The notes under the pieces: generated by a model
Told to the model about the DNA's origin: nothing
What the model saw: the letters and a program-made list of their open reading frames with translations, nothing else
The model's database searches: none
Assembly: GCF_030848805.1 (NCBI RefSeq)
Contig: NC_092362.1
Location: forward strand, 19,017,642 to 19,081,641
Direction: 5' to 3'
Origin: Temnothorax longispinosus
Lineage: Eukaryota > Arthropoda > Insecta > Hymenoptera > Formicidae
DNA: 64,000 bases
Program-made: the position numbers and the translations under genes
In this document: piece after piece, positions 1 to 11,665 of the stretch
Position numbering within the stretch: the first letter of the stretch is position 1
Layout: every line of letters starts with the position of its first letter

Positions 1-1440
1 TCCTATTTTTTATGGCGCTCCTCGTCCCGTCAATCTACTTAAAGCTACGAATGCCATAATTCGCCGACGACGGAACGCCGAGAGCGTGAATGTCTGACAG
101 GTGTTCCAGTTACGAAGTTTTAATGATGCGTAGGGTTGTCTATTGATAACAATTGATGACAAACATACACGAAAGAGCCATAATTCTCTCGCATTAAATT
201 TTTTTTAAACATCCTGTTAATTCTTATAACTGTCATAAGCTTCCACGTCGGATTATTTGTTTCGGACTTAGTTTCTATCTTCCCTTAATTCTACCATGAT
301 TAAAGAAACGACGACGCGGACGGCTCGAACGCGTGGCGCGCCACGTTCTCCCTTCGGATACGACGGATTTATTATTATAATAAAGACAGGGAGGAAAAGA
401 CAACGAGCGGTATTAAACGCCATTATAATATACGGCCGGCTTATCCGAGCGTATCATATATAAGCCTGGGTTTCAACATCGCTACTGAAGATCTAGTAGC
501 CAGAGTAGTTTCGCGCGCCGTGCCAAGGCGCAGACATCGCGAAACTAATGTTTAAATCTTGGCCTAATATAAGTTTCCGGACGAGCGACGAAACGCGCGT
601 ATCTGTTAATCACTTCTCATCTATTTACGCAATTTAATTCGCACCTCGCGCAATCGCGATCGCGGGTTTCGAATCGGAAACGAAATGGCATTCTGAATCC
701 GCGGCACGAAACGCGCGTTTATTTTCGTCGTCAACAATACGTATGGCTCGGTATCGCCTAAATGATAAGTAATATAATAGAATTTTTATTTATCTTTAGG
801 CTCACGGAGAAATAACTAGAGAAGCACGCAATTCGTTTCCTCTATCGTATACATCAAAAACCTCGTTTGACTATCAATATATCACCGATATACGTATGAA
901 AGTATGAATAATTTATTAAATAAACGCAATAGCGTGTGCTACCTGGAATTTCTAATTCAAACAGTTCCCCTGTCATTCGGAGTTAAAAGCCACGTTGGAA
1001 ACATTGTATATTAATATCTTGCACAGCGATTCAACTATATATCGCGGGGGTTTAATCCGAGCATTCCACTTTATATAAATATGAATAATAAAGTAAAATT
1101 TTGAATAATAAAGGAATGTATGCATCTTGTTTATTTACGGTCTTGATTCAATTTAACCCCACGCAGAAAATAGTATAAGTATAAATAATTGAATTATTTA
1201 AATGTATCACCTGTATATTTTTCTGTATCGCAAGCGTTTAGACGTTTCCCACATTCGACGGATAAAATTTGAGAAGAAAGCTTACAGAGAATCCAATAAT
1301 TCTTCGCTCAGTGAGGAGATTTGGAAGAAAGCCAAAATTGTGACAGCCGGAACAAATGAATATATTATAGATACAAACATGTGCGCGTAAAAGCGCTATG
1401 TTTCCTTCGTAATATTATTAATTTAAGCAAAACCGACGTA
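1..1440. other. intergenic, no gene seen
   Basis: Mixed-composition DNA with CpG-rich stretches around 300-360 and 640-720 and AT-rich DNA after 760. Only short open frames occur, none with a recognisable protein or flanking splice signals. I see no gene here. Confidence 0.5.
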
Positions 1441-1447
1441 CCTAATT

Positions 1448-1920
1448 TAAGGAGATTGTAAGGAAAATCAGAAGTGTTAAGAATTGCACACAATTTAAAA
1501 CATAACGTCTTTTATTATTAGCATATCAATTTTTTTAGATTCTTTCACTGATTAGTTTTTGAAAACATTTATAACAAAAGACAAGATTTTTTAATGGATT
1601 CTAATGGGAGGATCGATGCTGCATATCAATTATCAACAAAAATAATTATTAAAGATATTAAGAACTGAATAAAATGTTTAATATATGTATATAAAGAATA
1701 TCATATTAAAAGTACCTTTAAAAATTTGAAAATATGACCACATGGTTTTTTTTGCAATATTACTTTGTTGTAACTTCGTTATAAATGTTTTCAAAAACTA
1801 ACCGGTGAAAAAATAGAAAAAAATTCACATGCTAATATTATTTATAATATCTTGAGCTTATGTTTTAAATTTTGTGCAATATTCTTAACATTTCTGATTC
1901 TCCTTAGAACCTCCTTAAAA
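1448..1920. repeat. long imperfect inverted repeat (foldback)
   Basis: The arm at about 1448-1578 reappears in reverse complement at about 1778-1920. Matching blocks include AATCAGAAGTGTTAAGAA against AATCAGAAATGTTAAGAA, AATTTAAAACATAA, and TTAGTTTTTGAAAACATTT. The arms are about 130-140 bp, with small indels and a spacer of about 200 bp. A transcript would fold into a long hairpin. It is probably a decayed foldback or MITE-type element; no coding capacity is seen. Confidence 0.75.
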
Positions 1921-4900
1921 GTTAAAAGTAACGGTAAAATATGAAATTCGCACATAGAACTATGAGTTTCAATTGTTCCTATAAAAATGGAGATACGCGT
2001 CGTGGGAGATTGCCTACAAAAGAGGAGAAAAAACTGCACCCTCGGAATAAGTTACGAGCAATCAGCAGTTACCATTTCCGACTTACATGGACCTCGCTAA
2101 TACGAGCGGAATTCAATTTCCTCGCCGAGTATATCGCCGAGGCGGGATAAGCCTTGGAAAATCGGTTTTACCGTTGCTCGTTGAAACTAAGTTACTCGCA
2201 CGATTCGCTTAGACGTTATTCTCTCTCCTTGTGCAACGTTTATGTAGCAAGCCATCTTATAAATACTGAAAACAATATTGACGATAATGATCGCTTCTCC
2301 ATTTTCATGAAAGGGTAAACGCGGGACGGAATTGTTCGTCGGAAAGACGATACCGAAAGAAGCACTAAGCGTATTCCTACATTTAGGAGATCCTTCACGT
2401 CTCTCCGCTGTATTATCGCACAGATGGCTCGGGTTTCTGGCTCCATTAACGATTTTTCCTGCCGAGGCACGTGTCAAAACGTCACTACATGCCTGGCCGA
2501 TCCACGTCCATTAAACTCTCGTCCCCGCTCTCAGCTTTTTAATTATTTGCGGGATTTATCGGGATTCGGAAAGATATTTATACGTCGCGGTGGCGCGTCG
2601 AATCAGTCCCGTCGTATAATTATAATAACAAAATCGAATTTTCAACGGTCAATGAGACTGTTTCGAGCGAATTCGCCCGAGGAAAAGAGCGACGTAATTT
2701 TGTGACAATTTATTTATTCGAGAAACCAATATGTCAAAGCTGAGAAATAGATATTTAGAGTTATCCACTAAACAAAGATCTTATATTTTTTTCATAAGAA
2801 AATAATTGATGAGATAGTAACAAAGCTAAACAACATAATATTAACAACAGCGATATATAAATATAATGACGCTTATACAAAACTCTATTAATTAATGGTG
2901 TCACATTTCAAAGATCGCCAAAGATCGGAGCAAGGCTAACAATTAAACGCTCATCGCGGTTTTCTCGTGTTAAAGATTGAGAGACGCGACACGTGCGGTT
3001 TTCGAGACATGTGATATTCTGTATCAAATTCGAGACGTATAATCCGATGTGCACTCTCGGGTGCAAATTCAATTTCGTGAAAGCGCAAGGTGATGCGGCT
3101 GATCTCCCCGCGGCAGCGGCGACGATGCGCCCGCGTTTCTACACGTTTTCCCCACCCCTCATCAGTGCTTATGTAACCGCAGTGAGGCTGCGAGCACATA
3201 CGTCTCTACTTTATATTGTTTGACACAAATAGAATCCACGGTGGCAGTGGCATTCGCGGTTTCACTTCGCGGATGAAGCCGATAGCCTCTAGGCGCTACG
3301 ACAAATATAAACTTCCCCTGGAACGATCATAATACACGTCTCGATTCGAGAAATGGTTCGACTTTCCCATCGAGTATTCTTAAGAGAATGTTCTTTGTTA
3401 CATCACGTATTAAAGATTTATTTTAAATATTTACAAGCAGACGTGCAAGTCGAGGATAAGACCTGAGGATAAGACAATGGAAATGCTTATAGGAGCCGTT
3501 AGCTCATCCATTTCTGCAAACGGAATGTTAAGTCGAAAACGATGGGAGGGGGCTCGCTCGTTATTAATTAACTCTAAACTCGTCCGGGGCAAACCCGTGT
3601 GTATGTTGGCTCGCGATCATATAGATCTCCGTTCCGCGCCGTTCCGATTACGCGTACTCGAAATATCTCTCATCTCTAGTGCGTGCATCTCTCGCGCCAT
3701 GTGCGGCTGACGTAAGATGCGCAGCGGCGATACTATTATTTGTACTTACGCATATGTTGCCCGGAGAAGACAGGTGGGCGCAGACAGGCGTATAAAGACA
3801 CTTACCTATTCGATTTAACGGAGTCTGCGATCGAGGCATGAACGCCAGGTATCGCGTCAAGTATATCGACGGTTCATATCATATATGGAATCAATATTTC
3901 ACGATTCGATTTGTGTGCGTGAATCTAATAAAATTTGAGAAAAGGATATCCATACGAGAGATGAGAAATGCCAAAAAAGTTCATGGATAAATTAATAATT
4001 TATACCACACGTTATGCCGTGTGATTGTTAATTTTACGTGTTTTCTGAAAAATACGTTTCTCCAAGTTCAAGATATAAAAAGGAAAAATTCACAAAATGC
4101 TTAATAAACTTCTGTAAATGATAATTCTGTGAAATATCCGTTATCCATTAATTAATTTTCTCGCAGATAGTGTTTTCTACGAAATAGACATTCGTGAAGC
4201 TTGATGTCAAATGTTCCCTTAAATTCAGTCGTCTTTATATTCGCGAGGCAAGAGAGAAACTACGGCAATATGACCTGCAATTCGTAAGTTGCAGCGGAAT
4301 GCACAATTTGCGACGCAGACTGCAAAGGCGGTTTGTCAAGTCGTTCAAAAATTGAAAAAAATGACACAAATTATAAATAATTCCGTAAACATTTTATTTC
4401 ATAGCATTTTCATTTATTAATTAAAAACGGATGCCTTTTACATTCTCGTTGAAGAAAAATCAATCTGCGATCGGTCTGAGAATCCGCGAAGGATATCTGT
4501 GTATGTGACAGTCTTGCACGGGTAAGTAATTGAATAATAAATCTTTTAAAGCAAAGACAGACATTGTTATAAACGTCCGGCGAAAGTGAACTCGAAGGAT
4601 TGCTTCGAGGTCATTAGAAAGAATAGTTGCCAGGAGGGAGGGAGGCAGGACAAGATAAAAAACCTGTCGCAACGTAGACGACGCGGTAAGACGTAAGACG
4701 GTATTGCGGCGTTTCCCTGGCAAGGGGACACCGAGGCAATGCGTCCTAGGCGTCTCGGGTCAGAAAAGCTACGACGTCGAAAGACGTCGGCGCGGTCCAA
4801 CGGAGGCGAGACGCGTCGCCGACGCCCGGAGCGATGCCGTTTTCCTTTCGACGGGTTTTCCTGACAGTCGCGTACGTAGGCTGGCTGAGTTGGCCAATAA

Positions 4901-7900
4901 CAGCCGCCAAATGTCCCACATTCGCTTATTAAGAACAGACAGATACGCGGGAGAGACGGACAATGGAGCTGCTATTGCCAACGTTCTGTGCAACGCGACA
5001 CAGTTCAGTCGCAGGTGTACGGCGCAGAGGGATGCTGGAATTTAACAGAGATCGGAATTTAATCGATACCATTCGATTCTTCGTGCACCAGTATCATAAC
5101 GTTTATCCGCGAACCAAGAAAATATAAATCTTACCGATAGTAAATTTTCAAAGAATGCAATAAAGATTAAATCATTCAGTCGTTACCTTCTCTAGCCGAT
5201 TAAACGTATTTAAAATAATTTCAAAGGTGTAAATCAATTCTCGTTTAGCCCAAGCTCTGCTTCAGCATCGCTCGGCGGGGATAATATAATAATTCACAAT
5301 AGCGTCGCACATTCTTCAAGACGCGTCTAACTGCGTTTATAACGAGGAAAGGTCCGCTTAAGTGGTCAAACGGTTCTAATTTCGGTGCGCGGCCAGCACG
5401 TGGCTTTATTACGGCAGGGGCGCCGGGTTTACGCACGTGAGAATCGGCGAGATAACGCCGTGTCAAAGAAGTTGTATTTTTAGCAGATACGGAAGCCGCG
5501 GCCGTAAGTTACACGCCCGGTAAAATGGGGATATACCAAGCAAGACTGAGAAAGGTAAAATGGAGGGAAATTAAAAATGCAGAACACGGAACGTATGTGT
5601 GCGTGTGTTACACGATCGAAAGAGAAACCGCTCCCTTTTCCTTTCCGAGTCAATTCTACTCCAAACAAAGTTAGCAAAACGATTTCGAAGAAAGCGGAAG
5701 CGTGGAAGCGAATTTTCGATTCTATTCGTCTGCGATTAAAAACTTTCAAGTTGAGCCGAGTTAATCGAAATATTTCAATAAACGGAGAAAAAGAAATAGA
5801 TAAAGATAGAAAATTAAACGAGGAACTGTTGTGCGTGACAGATTTTGCTGAAACACTTTTCAAAAATTAGCCAGAAGTAGGAATAAAAAAAAGCGTAAAG
5901 CAAAAGCGGCGATGTGCGGGGAAACGAGGGGAGGGGAACTTTCAGACGGAGATGGATTGATAAACAGAGGACGTGTTAAATCCGTCTCTGCGCGCGATTG
6001 CTATATACACGGGAGATATGTCGCGGCTAGGTATACAATCCCGAATGCGGAATCAGAGGCATGAAAATCGCATTATGCAAAATACGCCTAAGCCGTGTGT
6101 ACACGGGCGCGCCGGCTCCCGCGAACTTTTCCCAGTCACGAATCCGCGCACGTGGCGCGGGTTGGAGCAGTTGGACTCGCTTTATGAGAGAGGTATACAT
6201 ATATATACAGCTAATACGGCGTGGATTATGCCGAGCGTTATCAGTCAGGGTCTAGATAGTTACGTCACTCTACGCTAGCAAACGTCCGCGATAGCACGTC
6301 GCGGCAGCGAGGTAAGTGTTTTTGCGGCAGCAAACGTAAAAATATGAATGAATTATGTACCATTCTATCGGATAACAAAAGAATATTTCCGCGAATGTAT
6401 AATCAGGAGAGATAAGCGAGCCCTGCCGCGAGGACGCAAACTTTGTTAGCGCGCCGCGTGGCCCACATGTTACGTTAATTGGTCGCGAGCTTGTTAAATG
6501 ATACGGAAAGTAAAGGCTAAGTGTACAAGTTGAGACGTCGACTACGAGACGTTTCGCTTGCATTCCACAACGTAATTTTCCCAAAAACAAGCAAGAGAGA
6601 AAGACTAGCTAAATCCTATTATATTTTAAGTAATATTTCAAGCGACCTTCGAATATTTTTTGCAATTATGCATAGAAATATTTTTATTTTATATGATATA
6701 AAATGAGCAAGTAATCAAATTTTCCTGATATAAAAGAATACAATATCACATATTTTCTCTCGTCCAATAATTGTTGTACACCTAATTTCCGTTGACAAAA
6801 TTTAATTATTCTCTTATTGCAAATTATTAGTCTTTTAATATCAAATACAATTTACGAATGGCGTCAAAAATTTGAATCAAAGGATTATTAAAAAGATCAT
6901 GCTTAAAGTAATATTGCGGTTATTCCAGTTTATCTTCATTCCATCAGAAATAATTGATATACCTAATAGGGGGAAAAAGCAAGAGTTATATTTTTCTTTT
7001 CGCTCGAAGCGTTCTGAATAATTGAAACGATAAGGTAAAGTTATCGGTGTCTCTCGTTACTTATTACGACAGGATTTTGCATAGAAAGGACGGAGATATC
7101 AGAATATGATATCGCCGCTGTCTGATACACTTATTGCGGAATCAAGTGTACTTTTATGCATAATGCAGCGATACCATAAACGAGATAAAAGTTTTGCCAT
7201 GTCGATATAGCTTAGCGAGCAGAGTTACTAGGAAATAAACAGGAAATAACATATTTTGACATGAACAGACATTTCAATGCTTGACAAAGTGTTGTTCGCA
7301 TTTCACATCGCATTTCTTAAGATAAAACTTGCAGGTAGAATTCTCCGGCAAATACAGGGTTTTCATTCCTATGGGACTAGCTAGTTCTTTACAAATATTT
7401 TTTTTGAATTAAGTGATATAAATAAAAAAATTTATTTTAACTTCAGCTTTTGCTATTCTCCTCATCAAGTACACATTTGGATCTTATTTTTCTCGTTATT
7501 CTTAAATTAGATTCTTATTATTCATCTAGCTAGCTTGTATTTTTTTCTAATCTAATTTTTCTATCTAATTTGTTTATTATCTTACCACTGACAAAAACAT
7601 GGGTATATAAGACTACATGTACATGAATATCTCCAGAGCTTCGTTCCATATAGACTCGTTAAACCCTAATAACTGTACAGATGAGTCGTTTCTGCGGAAC
7701 GAGGAAAAAACTGAAGAGATATCAACATGTACTAACATCTATTAAAAGCAAAATCATATGCAAGTCTAATATAATCACCGATTTGGAATAAAAAAATTGA
7801 AGAGAGAGCGAGAATTCGCATTTTTCAACGCATCGACACACCAACACTTGTCAACTCCCATTTTAACTTGACTGTATAATTTATAATCAACCGATGGCGA

Positions 7901-9239
7901 GGCGACCTGGTGCTACTTGCTCCATTAAAGAAAAGGAAGATTTCGCTGCAGGAATCTGCACGAAACTCCTCCGTCACGTCAAATCCTTACAATACTAGAA
8001 TGTGTGTGTTTACGTCTGCGATTGTGCTTGATAAACGTTGATGGTCGTGAAGACGAGATAAAGGATAACGTTACTCACATTTTTTGTTCCTCGCCGACGG
8101 TATTTCACTGACGCTGCTGCGACTTCGTAGACATCAAAGGGTCTCGATTCAGCACTCCGTTGATTCTTGTCGCGTCCCCGAAGACGAGGAACACCGGAGA
8201 TGATACTTGTCGAACATAATAACCTCGCAGCGCCGCAAATCCCGCGAAGGCTGTCGCGCTTCGAAGGCCCGTCTTATCGCTGCCGCTCGAGGCAGAGGTG
8301 AAATACGTAGCGACGCGCACGATTTCCCGCAACCGACCGATCACGGATCGATGTGGACCGCGACAAAATAATGTTTATAATAAATTACGCGCAACTCACG
8401 CGGGGAGTCACGACCCGACGCGTGCGATATCAGCTGATCGCGTTCGGCACTTTCGGCTTTCAGGGCAGGAGGCAGGATGGCGCCACCCGCCGAGAGATGC
8501 TCATCGCCAGAGAAGCCAATAATGAGCCTAATCATCATCGAGAGCATCGAGAGTTTTACAATGGCAGTCTATTCGTTCTCGAGGATTCTCAATTGTAATT
8601 GATTGAGGATCAGTTTAATATTTATATCTTACATGTATCGATAAATATTAACTTATTTTATATATTTATATTATATGAAAAATATCTAATAGCCCTTTCT
8701 CCCTCTATCTCACTTTTTCTCTTCTTTCACTTTCACACTTCCCAGACAGCACAAGCACAATGTCCAAAATCAAAACATAAAACGTCTTTTAGCCATCTTT
8801 TCGTAAGATCATCTAAAAATCATCTAAAAAATGTCTTATGTCCCGCTTTTGAACATGTGTGCTGTCTGAGTTATATTTTAAATAAAAGATACGTATTTTC
8901 TATCAATTAAAAAATTCGAATACGAGACAATAGACCTTTATGGAAAATTTTGTAAGCAAAACGAATAATATTTGGGAAATAAGCAACAGGAATCCCTAAG
9001 AGCAAAAAGTTGACTTTAAGTTCAATCACGGCGCACTGCAGGAAACCCGCCAAATCACAGCCGGCAGGGTGATATGTACGGCGTCCACAGCACACGGCAT
9101 TCGACGTTCATTTCGTCTAGTGACGGCATCTCCCTCGTTTCAGTCGACACCAAGAAGGAACGAAATATTCGGCGTACGTTCAGCTTGCAACACCCCGTAA
9201 CCGAATTTCTTTTCATTCACGAGAAAGGACGTTTACTTG
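1921..9239. other. intergenic with CpG-rich patches
   Basis: No convincing gene. Open frames are short, overlap on both strands and are mostly arginine- or serine-rich shadows of CpG-rich patches (about 2400-2700, 3000-3200, 4700-5040, 5970-6300, 8100-8560). Such patches can be regulatory or hold untranslated first exons. For example, a good minus-strand donor (GTGAGT) ends a GC-rich stretch at 8079, and an arthropod initiator-like TTCAGTC lies near 5002. Neither can be assigned to a gene. Confidence 0.4.
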
Positions 9240-9420
9240 AGTGAATGCGCGGGCGCGGGCCGTTGCGCCGTTTGCGCGCGCGCGCGCGCCGAGCCGCCGC
9301 ACAGTCGGGCGAGCCCCCGGATCTGGCCAATCACGTACCGCCGCTCCGCGCCGCCGGCGCGGCGGATCGATACGGGACGGTGACGTAGTAGCCAGTGTAG
9401 GCACCGCGCAGTCCGTACCA
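9240..9420. promoter_or_regulatory. CpG-rich patch, possible promoter
   Basis: This is among the most GC- and CpG-dense stretches of the window, with an alternating GCGC run near 9275-9290 and a CCAAT motif near 9326. In insects such patches are often promoters of broadly expressed genes. The strand and target gene are unknown. A + strand donor at 9951 would fit a first exon leading into the assembly gap. Confidence 0.35.
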
Positions 9421-9430
9421 ACCCGTACTA

Positions 9431-9653
9431 GAGTTCCTATAATAAGAGTTAAGCCAATGTGGTGACGATTTTTGATTGGTCCCGTCATATGTTTCAGCCA
9501 AGTTAGTAAGAGTGAGACAAGCTGTAAGTGGGAGTGAGACCAAGCTATCATGGTCGCCATTATGTTTCAGCCAAGAAGTTAGTGGGAGTGAGACAAAGCT
9601 ATCATTTGGCTGTACATGGCGGCAGTTTGTCCTAACTCTTATTATAGGAACTC
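9431..9653. mobile_element. MITE-like element with 20+ bp terminal inverted repeats
   Basis: The element begins GAGTTCCTATAATAAGAG and ends with the reverse complement, giving terminal repeats of about 21 bp around 223 bp. Inside are tandem copies of a short segment containing TTTCAGCCAAG and GTGAGACAAGCT. There is no coding potential, which is typical of a non-autonomous DNA transposon. It abuts another hairpin element, and a 12-bp direct repeat flanks the pair. Confidence 0.75.
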
Positions 9654-9655
9654 AA

Positions 9656-9820
9656 AGGGCTCAGTCACAATGAGAGGAATAAGGAATAAGATAAAGGAAT
9701 AAGGAATAAGGGAATGTCGCATCTCACTTCAGTACACGTACATTAAAGTGAGATGCAATATGCCTTATTCCTAATTCCTTTATCGTATTCCTTATTCCTC
9801 TCATTGTGACTGAGCCTTAA
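9656..9820. mobile_element. hairpin MITE, near-complete inverted repeat
   Basis: About 165 bp that is almost entirely self-complementary. The left arm starts GGCTCAGTCACAATGAGAGG and the right arm ends in its complement. The arms carry repeated GGAATAAG blocks and meet around AGTACACGTACATTA near 9740-9755. It is non-coding and could form a long RNA hairpin if transcribed. A non-autonomous DNA transposon is the likeliest identity. Confidence 0.8.
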
Positions 9821-10077
9821 CCCGTACTAGCGGCGCGACCGTTGAACTCGAAAGCTCCGTACCTCGAAGATCGGCGCGTTTTCGACGTTGTTTCTGGCGA
9901 TGAGCGGACTTGCCACTTGTTTCATCAACGCTCGGAGTAGTGTTACCTGCGTGAGTGACTTATAGTTATCATTCTCCCGAGGAATTTCGCACAGGTAGGA
10001 AGTGTTTGTGCTCCGCGCGCGCTCGTCACCGACGTCACCGTGCTTCGTGCTGTTTTCGGAACGCGCTCATTTCGGTG
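9821..10077 (+). other. GC-rich stretch with a 5' splice site, possible untranslated first exon
   Basis: GC-rich DNA runs up to the assembly gap. A good donor (CTGC then GTGAGTGA) follows position 9950. No long reading frame supports coding, so if this is an exon it is probably a 5' untranslated exon whose continuation lies in or past the gap. Speculative. Confidence 0.25.
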
Positions 10078-10577
10078 NNNNNNNNNNNNNNNNNNNNNNN
10101 NNNNNNNNNNNNNNNNNNNNNNNNNNNNNNNNNNNNNNNNNNNNNNNNNNNNNNNNNNNNNNNNNNNNNNNNNNNNNNNNNNNNNNNNNNNNNNNNNNNN
10201 NNNNNNNNNNNNNNNNNNNNNNNNNNNNNNNNNNNNNNNNNNNNNNNNNNNNNNNNNNNNNNNNNNNNNNNNNNNNNNNNNNNNNNNNNNNNNNNNNNNN
10301 NNNNNNNNNNNNNNNNNNNNNNNNNNNNNNNNNNNNNNNNNNNNNNNNNNNNNNNNNNNNNNNNNNNNNNNNNNNNNNNNNNNNNNNNNNNNNNNNNNNN
10401 NNNNNNNNNNNNNNNNNNNNNNNNNNNNNNNNNNNNNNNNNNNNNNNNNNNNNNNNNNNNNNNNNNNNNNNNNNNNNNNNNNNNNNNNNNNNNNNNNNNN
10501 NNNNNNNNNNNNNNNNNNNNNNNNNNNNNNNNNNNNNNNNNNNNNNNNNNNNNNNNNNNNNNNNNNNNNNNNNNNNN
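10078..10577. other. assembly gap (500 N)
   Basis: Exactly 500 consecutive N, the usual size of a placeholder gap of unknown true length. Reading frames that run through it are meaningless. Confidence 0.99.
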
Positions 10578-10627
10578 TCTTTAAAGTGCTTTTTTAATCA
10601 TTACGCTACTATATTTCTTCACTGACA

Positions 10628-10852
10628 ATGAGTTATGACGATTTAAAGTGAGTAGTGCATTTTAAGGGAATCCTAAAGCCGTACGTCTGTTATACCGGTT
10701 TTTTTCTTAGAGAAAATCTTTTAATTGGCTTTATAGAAATACAAAATTCTTGTATAGAATTAAAGTATACGCATCAAAATTTAGGTCATGGTGGTCGAAT
10801 TTATACTGAAAAGAGCTTATCTCAAAAGATGTTTAGAAGAAAGCCACTGTAG
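10628..10852 (+). CDS. possible two-exon small protein (53 residues)
   Basis: An ATG at 10628 in good context (GACAATGAG) opens a 20-nt exon that ends at a GTGAGT donor after 10647. A pyrimidine-rich acceptor (TTTTTTTCTTAG) ends at 10710, and phase 2 joins phase 1 to give 53 residues starting MSYDDLKENL and ending RRKPL before TAG at 10850. The intron would be 63 nt, near the insect minimum. No family is recognised, and the gap is 50 nt upstream. It could equally be a fragment of a longer gene or chance, and base composition is AT-rich. Confidence 0.22.
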
Positions 10853-11569
10853 CGGCATTTTGTAAAGAAATAGATTAGCGAGAAACCATTATAGCGGTGC
10901 ATGGTAACCCCAAAAGGGTTAAATATTTTTATTTATTTTAATATTATACATGAGAAACAACAAACAAACATCACTGCTCATGACATATATGAATTATGAA
11001 TATCGTAAAAGTGATAAAGTTGCGCATGATTTGACATCTGAATCGTCGAGCGACTCCAGGCAGGAGGAAGAGGGAAGGGGAGCATTGAGAGGTACATACA
11101 ATTAAGTACGAAAGAAAGAAAAAGAAGATTATCTGTCCTTTTCTAATGTCCGAAGATAGTCGAAGTTCCGATCGCGCACATATACATATATATGCTTTTT
11201 CTGGGGTCAGTGTGTTTAAGCGGGGGCCGCGTTTTTCTGCGCATGCGTGGCGAGTAGCATCGATGCAAGCAAATAACTTAATATATTAAAAATTTGAATA
11301 TATTATAGATTCTCATATTAGAAAAAGCGAGTCTTAAAAAAAAAAAAGACAATTAATTAAAATTAAATATTCTCGGCTATGTGAGAATATTACAAGAATT
11401 ACGATCTTACACGAAAGGGCCCGAAGGTACCCGTATTCTTTATGAATTTGGTACTTTATTAATGTCACGTGTGCGAGAAAACTTTCTGAGTGTGGGTATG
11501 CGCGTGTGTGGTGACTGGTGTGCATCGGGTGCATCTCCCCTCCATTTGTTTAGTGCGTCTTCGTTGACT
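10853..11569. other. upstream region of MAU2
   Basis: AT-rich DNA with a CpG-rich segment near 11210-11260, then the presumed 5' untranslated region of MAU2. No other gene seen. Two related short segments (GCCACTGTAGCGGCAT near 10843 and ATTATAGCGGTGCATGG near 10888) suggest an old repeat. Confidence 0.4.
11239..11248. promoter_or_regulatory. NRF1/Ewg-type motif upstream of MAU2
   Basis: GCGCATGCGT matches the NRF1 (insect Ewg) consensus closely. It lies about 420 bp upstream of the MAU2 start codon, in a small GC-rich island. Binding is inferred from the motif only. Confidence 0.4.
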
Positions 11570-11665
11570 TCGTTCTGACATCGCTGGGTAGAGGCCGGTA
11601 GAGTAGATCTCGTTTGGCTTCGTTCGCGTCGGGTTCGTGTGGGTCGTGTGTGGTGAAATGTTAAA

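Noticed and set aside
5480..5870. Overlapping frames of 127 (minus) and 97 (plus) codons
   Set aside because: Neither has a recognisable domain, signal or splice context. Overlap on opposite strands in intergenic DNA fits chance.
9955..10625. Long plus-strand open frames of about 200 codons
   Set aside because: They are almost entirely the 500-base N gap, so they carry no coding evidence.
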